Below, piece by piece: positions 34,367 through 45,971 of a stretch of 64,000 nucleotides of DNA. The notes beneath the pieces were generated by a model that had not been told where the DNA came from, did no database searches, and was given only the letters and a program-made list of their open reading frames with translations. The DNA is from Podocnemis expansa. Taxonomy: Eukaryota > Chordata > Testudines > Podocnemididae. The DNA lies in NCBI GenBank assembly GCA_007922195.1, contig ML682005.1, forward strand, positions 23,022,514 through 23,086,513, given 5' to 3'. Positions within the stretch are counted from its first letter, which is position 1, and each line of letters opens with the position of its first letter. A program made the translations under genes and the position numbers.

Positions 34367-35350
34367 GAAGCCATTGTCGTGAGTAGAGGACAGGTTTGAT
34401 GTAGTTGTGTTGCAGAGGAGACACTCTGCTGTGTTTTGTAGAGCTGGAATTTCATCAGCATGGAAACCTTCATGCTTAGGTACATTGCATTACTGTAGGC
34501 CAGGTGACGAAGGTATGAATAACTGAGGCCAGATCATGGTCAGTGGGGAGGAACATTTCACCAAATGGAGATGGTAGAAAACATAAGTGATCTGTTTAAG
34601 GCCTTTGAGAACTCATGCACTATACTGATGTACCCCACAACTACAGAAAGGGGTTTGCAGTGCTCCGTCTTGTGTTCAAGCCACACCTGTTTTTTCATTA
34701 TTCTGATAATACAGTAGTGTTGTTGTGGTACCTGTGTGGCTCGTCCATAGCACGAAAAAGATCTGACACTCTTAGCATTTATAGTGCAACAAAGTGATTA
34801 AGTCAGTTCCTCAGGTGAAGCTGGGTGAGAAATGGATATTTTGCTTTATTGATAATATATATGTTGTTTGGAATATTACCAGAATATTTTTAATGATTTT
34901 CTATTGTTTTGGTACAGTGGTATTACATGTAGCTTATTAGGAGCTTGGGTTTGTATTTCTGATAGAATCATGACAGAGCTCAACTAAGCTTTTATCCAAA
35001 GAGATTTATTTGTTATTAAAAATATTCATGTTGTTCTATTACACTTGGGCAGGTGGGGAAAGGAATGAAAGATTATTTTTCAAGAACAGGTCTTCAAAGC
35101 AATTCTGGGCCCTTGGATTCTGTGAGTATAAGGTGCAGCACCTACAGAGCTGCAGGGAGCATATTAAGATAGCAGCAAAACTACACGAAAAAGATCCACC
35201 TACAGGCATTTTAATAACACCACTCTGATGCCTTTTAACTAGTTGTACCCTGTGATTGAGGGCATCTTTTACTGAGCTTTTCTTCTGACTGAAGAATTCT
35301 TTATTTACTTAGAGTGGGAGAATGTCATTTGGACAATTAGTAGTCTAATC
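34367..35350. other. Intergenic, no recognisable feature
   Basis: No gene or repeat recognised. Confidence 0.5.
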
Positions 35351-35485
35351 CAGGGGTCCGCAACCTTTGCCAGCCCCCATTCCAGCCCTGCCCACCGCAC
35401 CCTCAGCAGGACCCAGACAATACAGGAAGGGGGCCTAGAAATTAGGAGTGTTCCGGGGCCTGTCAAATTATACTTGAACCACCGC
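35351..35485. mobile_element. Fragment of GC-rich hAT-type family CAGGGGTTAAAGTA
   Basis: Begins caggggtccgcaacc and ends attatacttgaaccaccg after gggcctagaaatta and ttccggggcctgtcaaatta, a close match to the end of the element at 26689-27694. No matching flanks were found. Confidence 0.55.
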
Positions 35486-35526
35486 ATAGAGTATGAGGCT
35501 GCATCCTTAACCATGTTGGCTAATAG

Positions 35527-36154
35527 CAGGGCTGGATCGATGCAGCAGCTGTAGCCCCAGGTCCTGGTCTAAAGGGGGGCCCAAGGCCCCTGATGCCCTG
35601 CAAAGAGCTAACCTCTTTCAGTAGACCTGGGAAGGCTTCAGTCAATGCTGGGGCAGGGTGGGGCTCCAGGGCCAGAAACCATGGTCCATGACACTCCCAT
35701 CCCACCCAGGTGGGGGGGTGGGCCATCACATTGCAGCTGTGCTCCAGAGGCAAGGCCAGCTGACACGCAGAGCAGCCTCCGGCAGCAGTGCTCCAGGGCC
35801 AGGAGTGCTGTCAGTCCAGCGCATGGACTGCCTCATGGCTGCCTCATGGCTCAGGGAGGCCTGGCCGGTCCCCCAGGGACTCAAGACCAGCAGTGCTCCA
35901 GGCCCAGGGGTGCCTCTACTACGGGCACATTGTGTTTCAGCTGGCCCCACCCCTGGTTTGCCCTGGACCTGCTGAGGTAGACCAGCCAACAGAGGAGTGA
36001 GCCGAGAGCAATGCAGACCACAGCCTCTGTCCCAAGGGCCCCCAGACCGCCCCAGTGCCACCACCCCTCCCCTCCACAGGGAACCACAACAGTGAGGGGA
36101 GGGGTCCACAAGACTGGGCAACTCTGGGCCCCTAGGGGCCTTACTTTAGCCCTG
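35527..36154. mobile_element. hAT-type element, CAGGGCTGG family copy 2
   Basis: 628 bp, begins CAGGGCTGGATCGATG and ends ACTTTAGCCCTG. The flanks gctaatag (35519-35526) and cttaatag (36155-36162) match 6 of 8. GC-rich inside; open frames there are not genes. Confidence 0.85.
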
Positions 36155-36171
36155 CTTAATAGCCATTGTTG

Positions 36172-36720
36172 AAGCTATCCTCTATGAACTTATCTAATTC
36201 TTTTTTGAACATACAGTAGTTATTTTTTTTGGCTTTCACACCATTCCCTGGCAATGATTTCCACAGGTTGACTGTGCATTGTAGGAAGAACTACCAGGGC
36301 CAGCACAACGGGTAAGCGTTGCAGGGGGGCACTGACATTTGAGGGGTGCCAAAATGGGGACCGCGCCATTGTGCTCCCCTGTGACATCATTCGTCTGCGC
36401 CGGCATCTGCTGCGCTGCAGGGGAGCACCATAAACGCTAGTGCCATTCCTGAGAACTACTTTCTTATGTTTGTTTTAAAGCTGCTGCTCAATAATTTCAT
36501 TGGACAACTGCTGGTTGTAGTGTTATGTGAAGGAGTGAATAACACTTACTTTCTCTACACCAGTCATGATTTTACAAACCTCTATTATATCCTCTTTTAG
36601 TCATCTCTTTTCTAAGATGAACAGTTCCTTGCTTTTAAATCTCTCCTGTGGAATCTGTTCCATCCCCCTAATCATTTTTGTTGCCCTTTGTGTACCTTAC
36701 CCAATCTTAATACATCTTTT
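36172..36720 (-). mobile_element. Old CR1 3' fragment, - strand
   Basis: On the - strand the order of CR1 3' text is recognisable in mutated form (gaacaattt, cttctt-tctaag and taaaagag parts). A small hAT element interrupts it at 36295-36451. Confidence 0.65.
36295..36451. mobile_element. Small hAT-type element inside the old CR1, perfect TSD
   Basis: 157 bp, begins CAGGGCCAGCACAAC and ends AGTGCCATTCCTG. The flanking 8-mers agaactac (36287-36294 and 36452-36459) are identical. Confidence 0.9.
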
Positions 36721-36889
36721 TTTTTAGATGGGATGACCAGAACTGATCACTCATCCCCAGATTAGGTTAGGGAACAGGGCAGTGGAATCCAAATCTAGGA
36801 ACCAAAGGGAATGTGTCAGACTTTCTGACACAGGGAACTTTTGCCCAGTTCCTAAAACAGTCCATATGAAGTCCAGCACTTATGCAACA

Positions 36890-37075
36890 CTTTACGTCTA
36901 AGCAGTAAATTAATCACCACAACTTTCCCAAGCAGCAGGCAAATTAGGGTTATTATTTTTTTAAACATAGGGAAACTGAGATGCAGAAAGGTTAAACAAT
37001 TTATCTAAAGTTGCACAGCAAGTCAGTGGCAGAGTCAAAGAAAGTGCTCATGATGTATTAGTTCCCAAGCTGGGT
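36890..37075 (-). mobile_element. MIR-type SINE fragment, - strand
   Basis: Contains acatagggaaactgagatgc, agaaaggttaaacaattt and ttgcacagcaagtcagtgg, matching the conserved core of MIR-type SINEs in reverse complement. Confidence 0.7.
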
Positions 37076-37099
37076 TCAGTTCATTAGACTGCGCTGTTT

Positions 37100-37325
37100 C
37101 ATAAAGTAGATTTATGGTAAGCATTAGGTAGATGCAGAACATCTGTCCAATGTGGCATGGCTACAGAATTAAGCGGGTTTATAATGAGCATTAAAAATAT
37201 CCACAAATTCTTTTGTAAGAGTGTATGCTTTGCTAGTGCTGCTAAAAGGTTATATGGTCCCTCATTGAAATATTGAATGGATATTGTGAATAACTGAAAA
37301 ATTAGTCCCTTGAACTCTTGTTCAG
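37100..37325. repeat. Unidentified direct repeat, copy 2
   Basis: Direct-orientation relative of 33318-33530 with shared ctgtccaatgtggcatgg and gtgaataactgaaaaattag text. Confidence 0.6.
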
Positions 37326-37454
37326 ACCTTTCCATTCCACATGACAGGAGAAGGAAGGGCTCCATGCTAGACCGGATTAGTTTGGTGTGGAAGAGGCAGT
37401 CCTGAGGAACAGCTTCATTGTGACTCTGAGGAATGGGACTCTTACTCCTAAAGA

Positions 37455-39640
37455 AAACTTGGCTCTTCTTTGAGTGACTGTGTGTGTCCATGCCATTTCA
37501 TGTGTGCACACACCCAGTATACTAGCATCAGCAGGGCTGCATCATCATAGGGGCTAAAGCCCCAGGCCCCAACCTAAAAGGGGACCTGCGGGCTCCAGTC
37601 CCTAAGGCCCGAGTGTGATCCATAATGCTCCCCCCCCCCCACCACCCTGCCAGAGCCAGCAGGGCTTGAGGGGGGGAGGGTGCTGGGAAAGCCCCTGCGC
37701 TGTCAGCACTGGGGGGGTTGGCCCTGAGGCCAGAAGCTAGGCTCCTGCACTAGTCTGTCCCCATAGATGGGGCAAGCTGGTGCATATGTGCTCCACTCTG
37801 GGGGTGAAGCCGGCTGAAGCACACCGCAATCTCTGGCATGACCTTCCAGGGCTCATGGCCTGGGAGATGGCAGGGGCGGGCTGCACCAGAGGCCTCACTG
37901 CACACTAGCTGGCCCCACTCCCAGTGGGGAGCAGATCAGCCGGACCAGGGCCAGGGCAGGAGGGCTGTGGAGAGTGGTCTCTGGCTCCGGGGTTCCCCCC
38001 AGCACCAACCTGCCCTCAGGTCGCTGTGGTGGGTGGACTCCATGTTGGTTTGGGTCTGGGGCCCCTGGCTGGGGACCCCACAGAGGTGAGCATCCCAGGG
38101 CCCAAGGAAAGATATTTATCTCTTTACCTTGCCACACATGCCCACTGCTACTTCTTGCTCCTCTATAATGTTATAAAGAGCAGAACTACTTTTTGTCTTC
38201 CTCAGTTCTTTCTTACTGCCTGTGATGGTAGTAGGAGAATTCTACTTTACTATTTATTGCAAGTCTTTTCCTTTCTCAGCATTGTATACAGTTGGTTCTC
38301 ATGTAATAGTTAATAGTGTTTTGGCTACTGCCATTGTCCATACCTCCCACCCCAGGGTCTTTGATGGTCTCCACATGTAATAAGGGGAGCAGCAGAGTCA
38401 TCAGGCATCTACCTCAAAGTCAAAAAATACAAAAAAATCTTGGTGTTTCTGGGAGGAAACTTCATCTGACAGGAGAACTACAACTCCAGATGGCTAATCA
38501 GCAAGCATTGTTGGGATGTTGCTGGAGGAGGCCAGGCAAGAATTGAGGATTATGGTGGATAAGGGAAAGATGGTGTCTAGGATCTCTCTTGAGGCTGCAA
38601 TGGATGTTGTGGCCAAAGCCATGGCACTGGGCCTTATGATATATAGCGATTTGTGGCTCCAGATCAGGTCTTCCTCAGGAGGTCCGACAAACCGTTCAGG
38701 AGCATCCTTTTAAGGGATCAACACTTTGTTCATAGCACACTGGTGACTAGTTTCGTAGCCTATTCAGGCTCTAGGGCTACGGTCAAGTCTTTGGGTATTT
38801 ACACACCTCTCCCAAAGAAGAAGCAGTTCCAGTCTCAGCAGCCCCATCCAGTACACCTAGGACTAGCCTGGGAAGACAGAGAAAAGGTACAGAAGTAGCC
38901 ATGTCCACCTACCTTGTTGTCTACTGCAAGCTCATTCAGATATCTTAGAAACACCAAGCAGGTCAATTTCATGTGCTTACCTACCACTTTCCAGTTTATT
39001 TGCTTGCTCAGCTCTGCTTTTTCCTATCAGGCTCTCCACTGTTTAAGCATTTGGATCCATATCACTACAGACTAATACGTTTTAAGCATTGTGAAACTGG
39101 GATACACCCTTCAAATTATTTCTACCGCTGCCCCCTCTTCCCCATTCCTTTTTCAGGGATCACTCATGAGAAAGTGCTCCTTTGGGAGGTACAATCTCTC
39201 CTCCTTTTGGAAGCCATAAAGGAAGTTTCTCCTTTTTATGGAGATCTGGATGTGTAGTCCTTCAGTCATTATTTGGGTAGACACTGACCCCACCTCTGGA
39301 TTGGATTGCTTGATCATCACCTGAAGTGGAATGGGCAAGTGCAATCACTCAAAGAAGAGAAAAGGGTTTTAATTTATTTTGTAACTCTTCCTTCAAGATG
39401 TTACTTGTGTCTGTTCCACAGCCAGCCCATCTTCCCCTCTTTATGGGAGTCTGTCAAGTAAGAGTGAGGCTAGGGCAGCTCTGTGCCTTGTACTATGGAT
39501 GCACTCACCACCCTGATGGGTACCACTAAGGGAAAATTCTTCAGCACTGCTGCAGAGAAGAGAAGGGAACCTGTGCAACACATCTAGAACAGGAGTTACA
39601 GAACAGGTTTGTAACTATTTTGTCCTCAGCCCTGTGCCAT
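37455..39640 (+). mobile_element. Decayed DIRS-type element, + strand, with hAT insertion
   Basis: The left end, ggctcttctttgagtgactg, resembles DIRS left terminal repeats. After the hAT at 37532-38088, the gag end survives: SLEAAMDVVAKAMALGLM (38580-38640) matches LQAALDVADTAARTISSA of the DIRS at 22 kb, followed by TVKSLGIYTPLPKKK (38780-38830). RT N-terminal text, EVQSLLLLEAIKEVSPF, lies near 39185-39240. The right end (39420-39640) with ttcttcagc and caggagttacagaacaggt fits a DIRS terminus. RT core and recombinase are missing. Limits are approximate. Confidence 0.6.
37532..38088. mobile_element. hAT-type element, CAGGGCTGG family copy 3
   Basis: 557 bp, begins CAGGGCTGCATCATC. The left flank agcatcag (37524-37531) and the right flank agcatccc (38089-38096) match 6 of 8. 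The right end is decayed (ends agaggtg). It lies just inside a decayed DIRS left terminus. Confidence 0.7.
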
Positions 39641-41117
39641 CTCTATTCATCCCACAGAGGGACTATTGGAACTTGTATCCCCTTTTCCAAAACCTCAGCA
39701 CAGGGGAGACTGAGGAGCTATGGCCTGTATTCCAATGCATAGACTAGAACAGCAGCCACAAAGGAGCTACACTGACGCCTTGTGGCCTACCTGCAGTGTT
39801 TGCTTGGATACCATCTTCCCAAAAGCTGTGGCATGGGGGAGATCACTTGTCACCCACTGTAAACAGAACAGCTCAGGCTGGGAAGCATGTCTGCAGGCTT
39901 TCAGCTGTGACACAATAATCCGTGGTTCAACAGAACCCAGACTCGATTTCACTCCTACTGACTTTCTGGGTTATGGGATCAGTGTGAAAGAGAATGCTAA
40001 GTTGAGTGATATCAGTGCAGTCAGGGCAGATGGTGGCAGTCAAAAGATTTCCAGACATTTAAGTTTGCCTGTTATTTTAAAGAGTTACGTCAGAAATCAA
40101 TAGTGTAAAATGCAACGTTTCAAAAACATTCCAGCCCAAATGTGACATTTCCATGCAGCTGATCCTTTAAAAACACAGCTACTAATCAGTATGTTAACCC
40201 ACTGAGAACCCAGTTATACAGCATGTAGGTACATGTTAATATACATAGTGTTGTTCTTGAATGTGAATGAGGAGCCCAAACACCTAACACAAACACACAG
40301 TCTGTAGGCATGTCAGACTAGCATTGGTATTTGCTTCTGAGCCAGCAGTGGCTTCCTGCCACCTCAGAACTCAAGAAAAAATAGATGCAGCAGGCAGCAA
40401 GTCTATAGTAGGTGTTTGTTTACACAGCAAATATGGTACTGCAGATTTACCAGCTGATAGCTAGAGTTGCCTGAAGCCTTTTCTGTACATTTATACTGTG
40501 CAGACACTCTGATTTCTTCTGAGTTAAAAAGAAAGTTGTTCTATATGTTGTATATATTGCTATATATGGTGCCAACCTTTGCACTTCAATTTTTGTCATT
40601 ATCTGGCACATATTCCTGGATCAGTCCTCCTGAGAGGGAATTCCACAATAGCACAGCAGCTCTCAGATTGCATGCCGCCAAATCAATGGGAATTGTGTGG
40701 ATTCTAAATAGCCCCGTGGAGGCACCCAGATGTGATGATGAGAATCTCATAACTTGACCTGTTACCTCTTTGAATGGTCACCATTCTGTTATGAGGAGAG
40801 CCAACTGTGTATTTTTAAACCAGCTGGGTCTGGGCAGAGTCTGGTTGCTGTTCCTTGCTCTGAATCAGTGAGACATGCTCCCAGGCTCAGACCAGTCGTC
40901 TGAACACTTTCCTGAGATGTGACACTCCACAGTACAATTTCTCAGACCCTGGAATCCATGTCTCTGTTCTCCCAACCTCCTAGTGTCTTACACGTCGTCC
41001 CTCAGAATCCACTATAGGCTGCAGTCACTCTGGCTTCTACTTTATTCCCTTTGGAACAGGAAGGCAGAAATATGAGGAACAGAGGCTTAAAGAAATTTCT
41101 TGACTGTAGTTTCTTTA
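39641..41117. other. Intergenic, no recognisable feature
   Basis: No gene or repeat recognised. Confidence 0.5.
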
Positions 41118-41125
41118 CATTAAAG

Positions 41126-41507
41126 TAGGGGTATCAAACATGGCCTGTGGACTGAACATGGCCCGCGAACCTCTTCCATCTGGCCCATGACTGCACTTGG
41201 TAGGACCACACTCTATCCTTCACAGAGAGAGGGGGAGAAGGTGTGGTCTTGCATGCTCAGTACTCTGTAATGGTGCAAGAGTGGCAGGTCTCGCGACATC
41301 ACAGAGTGCTGGGTATGCAAGACTGCACTCTGTGAAACCACATTCTTTTCCTAACAGAGAAAATGGTAGAGTGAAGCACAGTTTTGCATACACAGCACTC
41401 CACAATGCCGTGAGACTGTAATATTTTGATTTATGGTATGTATAGTCCACTTGAAGTATATTTAAGTCAAATCTGACTTGCCATAGCAAATGAGTTTGAC
41501 ATCCCTG
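41126..41507. mobile_element. hAT-type element (family AGGGGTGTCAAAC) copy 2
   Basis: 382 bp, begins TAGGGGTATCAAAC and ends GAGTTTGACATCCCTG. Flanks cattaaag (41118-41125) and ctctaaag (41508-41515) match 6 of 8. Shares inner text with 1188-1552. Confidence 0.75.
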
Positions 41508-41661
41508 CTCTAAAGCATTAGAATGACAGACCTTTGAAAAATAATGGAAGTCCTAGGGCTCACCCTCCCCCATCTAATCTCACCACTTCAACAAGCCTGA
41601 CATCTTGTGAGCATCCCACACTAGGCACAGTTCCTCATATCTTCTGTCTCTCCAGTCAAGT

Positions 41662-41728
41662 TCCAGAGGGGTAGACATGTTAGTTTATTCCAGCAAAACT
41701 AAAACAAACAAGATTCTTCATATATGTA
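41662..41728 (-). mobile_element. Inverted Penelope-like tail fragment at the 5' side
   Basis: Read on the - strand it gives cttgtttgttttag followed by actaacatgtctacccctct, the extreme end of the Penelope tail. It precedes the + strand body at 41938. Confidence 0.6.
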
Positions 41729-41937
41729 CAAGAGATGACCCCCTGCTAAGAGAACTGTGCCTCCTCCATCCTTATCGCTTGCTTGTTTTGCCATGATGTG
41801 CCCTACATGAGTAGCTGCAGATCAGCCAGCCACATTGGCATCGCTGCATAGAAAATCCTGTTCTCTGGAGTGGGGCCAGCAGTTGAGACAATCAGAGTTT
41901 TTGGACCATCTAGATTGTTCTGTGATGGTTTCTCAGT

Positions 41938-42592
41938 AACACGATGCCCACATATCTGCACAAAAGACACTATTACAGGACCTATAAAACCAACTACTCC
42001 ATCAAAGGCTCATTCACCTGCTCATCCATCAATGCGGTTTATGTCATCATGTGCCAGAAATGTCCCTCTGCCTCATATATTGGACAAACAGGACAGTCTC
42101 TGTGCAAAAGAATAAATGGGCACAAATCTGACATCAGAAATCACAACACTCTAGCACCAGTGGGTCAGCATTTCAGTCTTCCTGATCTCTCCATTGGCGA
42201 TTTACTAATCATGGTGCTCAGACAGATAAATACCAGATCAAGGCTTGAAAGAGAAGCTGCAGAGATCGAATTTATTTGCAAATTCAGTTGCATTGCTTCA
42301 GGACATAACAGGGACTTCGGAGTTTTCTCTCATTACAACAGGTGCTCTGACATCATCTTCTTCTATATGCTGTTTCCTAGTGTTTGAATCTTTACAACTG
42401 TTTTGATTTCCTGTTACAGTGTGACCTGATCCCGTGACTTATACTTTTCTGCATTTATTTCTTCCCATTCTGTAAGTTCCCCCATCTCCAAAGCATCTGA
42501 TGAAGTGGGATTTTTTTCCCATGAAAGCTCTTGCAATAAATAAATTTGTTAGTCTTTAAGTGTCACACGGCTCCTTGCTTGTTTTACAGTCC
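41938..42592 (+). mobile_element. Penelope-like element, 5'-truncated, with GIY-YIG endonuclease remnant
   Basis: Penelope-like elements encode a reverse transcriptase plus a C-terminal GIY-YIG endonuclease; only the latter part and the tail remain here. The frame reads SFTCSSINAVYVIMCQKCPS, then YIGQTGQSLCKRINGHKSD, which are the GIY-YIG core (VYVI...YIG). It continues RSRLEREAAEIEFICKF. The 3' tail has gtaagttcccccatctccaa and catctgatgaagtgggattt, then gttagtctttaagtgtcaca. Confidence 0.85.
41944..42387 (+). pseudogene. GIY-YIG endonuclease fragment of Penelope-like protein
   Basis: The 147-codon open frame covers the C-terminal part of the protein. Visible motifs are CSSINAVYVIMCQKC (the GIY half), YIGQTGQSLCKRINGHK (the YIG half with the conserved arginine) and HFSLPDLSIGDLLIMVLRQI. 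The initial methionine is incidental because the RT part is missing. The frame ends with a natural stop after the coding end. Its close relative at 47250-47660 has an early stop. Confidence 0.8.
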
Positions 42593-42671
42593 TTCAATGA
42601 GGCAACAGTCATCTTTCGTGGGCTGGGAGACTGCCTGAATAATAGATGTGTCATCATAGGCCAGGTTATAC

Positions 42672-42952
42672 AGGTTCAGTATAGATCACAAATGGAGGTT
42701 ACAATACAAAAGGAAAAGAAGCAGTGGGCTTAAATTACAGGAAGGAAAGTTTAGGTTGGACATTAGGAAAAAGTTCCAAACTGTAAGAGTGATTAACCAT
42801 TGGAATAAGTTGCCTAGGCAGGTTGTGGAATCTTGATCATTTTAGACAAGCACTTGTCAGGGATGGTTTAAGAGTGTACTTGGTCCTGCCATGAGCGCAG
42901 GGGACTGGACTCAATGACCTCTCATGGTCCCTTCCAGTTTCTATGATTCTAT
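42672..42952 (+). mobile_element. CR1 LINE 3' end, + strand
   Basis: 3' part of CR1 with taggttggacattaggaaaa, ggaataagttgcctaggcag and a terminal tctatgattctatga. Confidence 0.88.
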
Positions 42953-43583
42953 GAAAATGGATTTCACAGTCTTGTGCAGAAAGAGCCAGCCAGTCACTTC
43001 AGCTCCATGGACGAGTAGCATGTGATGATGTAAGCATGAGATTGCTAGTACATCCTCCAAGAAGCTATTTATACTAGCAACTAAATAAGTACAAAAACGC
43101 TTGTTAAACTGGTTGTATTTATATTGTCTCACATGATCCTGCTGTATGCTCTGACTAAGCTAAAGTCAAGGTCAAATAAGCAAACCATGCTCTGCAATTA
43201 CCATCTGTCTTGGTTCAAGGCAGAGTGTGGCCATAGGATCTATAACTCATCCCTGTGTGGCATCTGAGATAATGCAGCAGCCATGAAGGCTCCTGCAACT
43301 ACAGCAATAGCTAGGGAATAGTTTCACTGTGACTTTTGAGAGCAAAGATTTTTGCCACCTGTGTGGCACTTTGTCTCCTCAGGTCTGCATTTCTGTTCAC
43401 TCATACTTGCTGCTTAACAGGCAGTTTTGTGCACTTTCTGTTGCAAAATAAACTGAGTACACCACTGCAAAAGTTTTCTAAAGTAAATAGCCTGTCTAGA
43501 GGATTAGTCTGGAAAAAATAACAGCAGTATCACTGCTAGAAAGATTAATACTAAAATAGGATATGAAATAAAAGTGCCACATT
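42953..43583. other. Intergenic, no recognisable feature
   Basis: No gene or repeat recognised. Confidence 0.5.
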
Positions 43584-44087
43584 AAGGGCTGGATTATCAA
43601 AGAGATTATAAGGGCTGAAGCCCCATGCTCTGGCCTAAAGTGTGGCCTCAGACTCCAGCTCCTAAAACCTCTACCTGATGTGGCCCTCCCCGCCATCCCA
43701 CTCGGCACCAGTGGGGTTTGGGGGAGCGCTGAGAGAGTCCTGCCCTGCCAGCACTGAGGGGTGTGGTCCTTGGGCCAGAGGCTGGGCTCCATGTTCCCAC
43801 CCTGCCCCTGTGCCAGCTGGTTGACTGCCAGGGGCGGGGTGGCGTGGGCCAGCACCTGTTCGCTCTGCTCAGCATCTGGTGCATGGCATGGCCTCTGCTT
43901 TGGTGCAGCCTTCAGGGCCCATGGTCCTGGGGTCTGCACTAGGGGCTGTACCATGCACCAGCCAGCCCTCCCCCAGGCCTGGGGAGACTGGCCACAGCAG
44001 GCCTGTGGCTGGAGTGCCCTCTGGCCCCAAGACCCCTCCCCATTGACAGCCCACCCACAGGCTTCCAGGCTGGTTAATCTGGCCCTG
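43584..44087. mobile_element. hAT-type element, CAGGGCTGG family copy 4
   Basis: 504 bp, begins AAGGGCTGGATTATC (first base mutated) and ends TCTGGCCCTG. The flanks gccacatt (43576-43583) and gccaaatc (44088-44095) match 6 of 8. Confidence 0.8.
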
Positions 44088-44569
44088 GCCAAATCAGTAA
44101 TACAAGGCCAAGCTTTGGTGAAAATGACCCCATCATACACTCCCAAGAAGAGCAGTTTTCCAAAGTGGGGGCACTTCCTGAGTTCTAGAAGACAAAGACA
44201 AATAGTTCTAATTCAAAAGTAAATTGACTAAGACCTAATGTCGATATTATTGTTGTTATGCTTCATATACACAGGCATTAGCAAGAGACTTCTACATTCT
44301 CCATGAACGAAACAACTTGTTGGGAAGGTCACATTTAAAAAAAAAAATGCTTTCCAGTATTACATCAAGTTTTTCTCAGTTTATTAATAATTGATTTTTT
44401 TTTCCCATCTCCACATGTTCTCAAAATGTTAGCCTTCTGTTTCTTCATAGCTCACCAGTGAGGCTGGAAACTCCCAAATCAAGAGATACATCATATAACA
44501 CCTCTCTTTTCATTCTCCCCACTTGGTTCAGTAAATGAAAAGTACCACCCTTTGTCTTTTTAGGGTTAT

Positions 44570-44810
44570 CAGTTGTATTTAGACCCAGGAGAGAAGGAAA
44601 TACCAATGAGGGAGCTGACAGAAACACAGCTTGCTTTATTGTTCAGGCTGCAAAACTGAAATTAACATGAAAGTGAGGCTTTGTACTGAGAAGGGGGGAG
44701 GTGCTCAAATATATACAGAGATATGTGAACACATTTCTCCACCCTACTTAAAAAAAGAAAACACAATCATCCCGGGCAGTTGCTTTCTTGCTGTCTCTGC
44801 TAGCAATGGT
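44570..44810 (-). repeat. Gypsy 3' LTR (approximate)
   Basis: Direct repeat of 49630-49860: shared order tatttagacccag.gagaag, gggagctgacagaaa, gtgaggctttgtactg/agctttgcactg and aggtgctcaaa/ggagagctcaaa. Confidence 0.7.
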
Positions 44811-44999
44811 AACATAATCTATTAGACAAATAGAACATGCTGCCTGAAGTTTCTTTAGGTTGAACTTGGGCATGGCTGGCACAAAAGCCCATCAACCCTG
44901 CTGTGCTGAGTCCCTCTGCAACACTGAATAGCACAGGAATGAAATGACAGTAGCAATGCCCATCACTGAATACAAGCCATGGCTAATGACAAAATGCCA

Positions 45000-45570
45000 C
45001 GTTTATGTCCAAACACTGAAGGTAACAGTATCTCTGTCCAAACATTTATTCTGCCAGCAAGAAAAATTTTGACCATACCAAGAAGTGTGTAGAACTAATG
45101 AATTCTGAAGTTAATGCAGAGAGCTTCTTGTTCTAACTGCACATAGTTCTCAGGAGCAGCAAATATTCATAGGAAAGAATGGCAGCACTCCATATGTTAA
45201 GGCATCACTAAGCTAATAGTGATATTGTGAAGCATCAAAGTGCATAAGAATTTCAGCTGATGTCAACAGTTTCTTTGCTTCCTTAAATGCACACTACCAC
45301 TTGTTAGTCTGATTCTTCTTTGCTTATAGGTTTTCCTATAAAGATGTCAATACTGACTGTCACCAGAGCAGGGAGAAATTTACTTTAGAACTTAAGCCAT
45401 CCTTAAACCAAAAAACAAAAAACAAAAACAAAAAAAACCACACCACCAAAAAACTTAACCGTGATATGTTCTCTGGTGGTGGCACTTGAAGAACTGCCTT
45501 CTTTTTGTCCAGCAATTTCTTTAAGCTTGTGGAATCAATTAAGTGTCCAAGGTATTCAAATGGCATTTTG
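45000..45570 (-). pseudogene. Gypsy RT C-terminal and RNase H remnant
   Basis: On the - strand the RT end reads CEFFKMPFEYLGHLIDS and KAVLQVPPPENISRL (45450-45585). Then comes SKFLPALVTV (about 45370), EAKKLLTSAEILMHFDAS (about 45240) and ENYVQLEQEALCI (about 45140), in the order of Ty3/Gypsy polyproteins. Frameshifts separate the pieces; on the RT side an LEDHDLRID trace is in another frame (about 45595-45620). The integrase that normally follows is absent because the LTR starts within 200 bases. Confidence 0.8.
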
Positions 45571-45971
45571 AAAAACTCGCAAGTCTCAATCTATTCTCAG
45601 ATCATGGTCTTCCAAATGCTGCGGTTTTGGTGTAGCTCTGGATGTAGTGGCCAAGCCCAAAGATATAACCGCATTGGCTCTGATCCCTGAGATAGAGACA
45701 GAAACCTTCAGGATGTCTATCAAGCATTCTTAAAACTGCAGTACCCACCTGTGAAAGTGAAGAAACAGATTGACAGAGCCAGGTGGGTACCCCAAAGTCA
45801 ACTACTACAGGAGAAGCCCAAGAAAGAAAACAACAGAACTCCTCTAGTTATCACCTACAACCCCCAAGTCAGACCTCTACAGCAGTGGTTCCCAACTGGT
45901 ATGCCACATCAACTCTGCCGGTGTGCCGTGGAGCCAGAGCTGTGGCAGAGGCCCCATGTGGTCCCAGCTGG

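Noticed and set aside
37838..38313. Open frames around 38 kb as a gene
   Set aside because: They lie in a GC-rich hAT copy and its flank in a decayed DIRS.
43496..44146. 216-codon - strand frame
   Set aside because: Covers a CAGGGCTGG hAT copy with its own flanks; no protein family motif.
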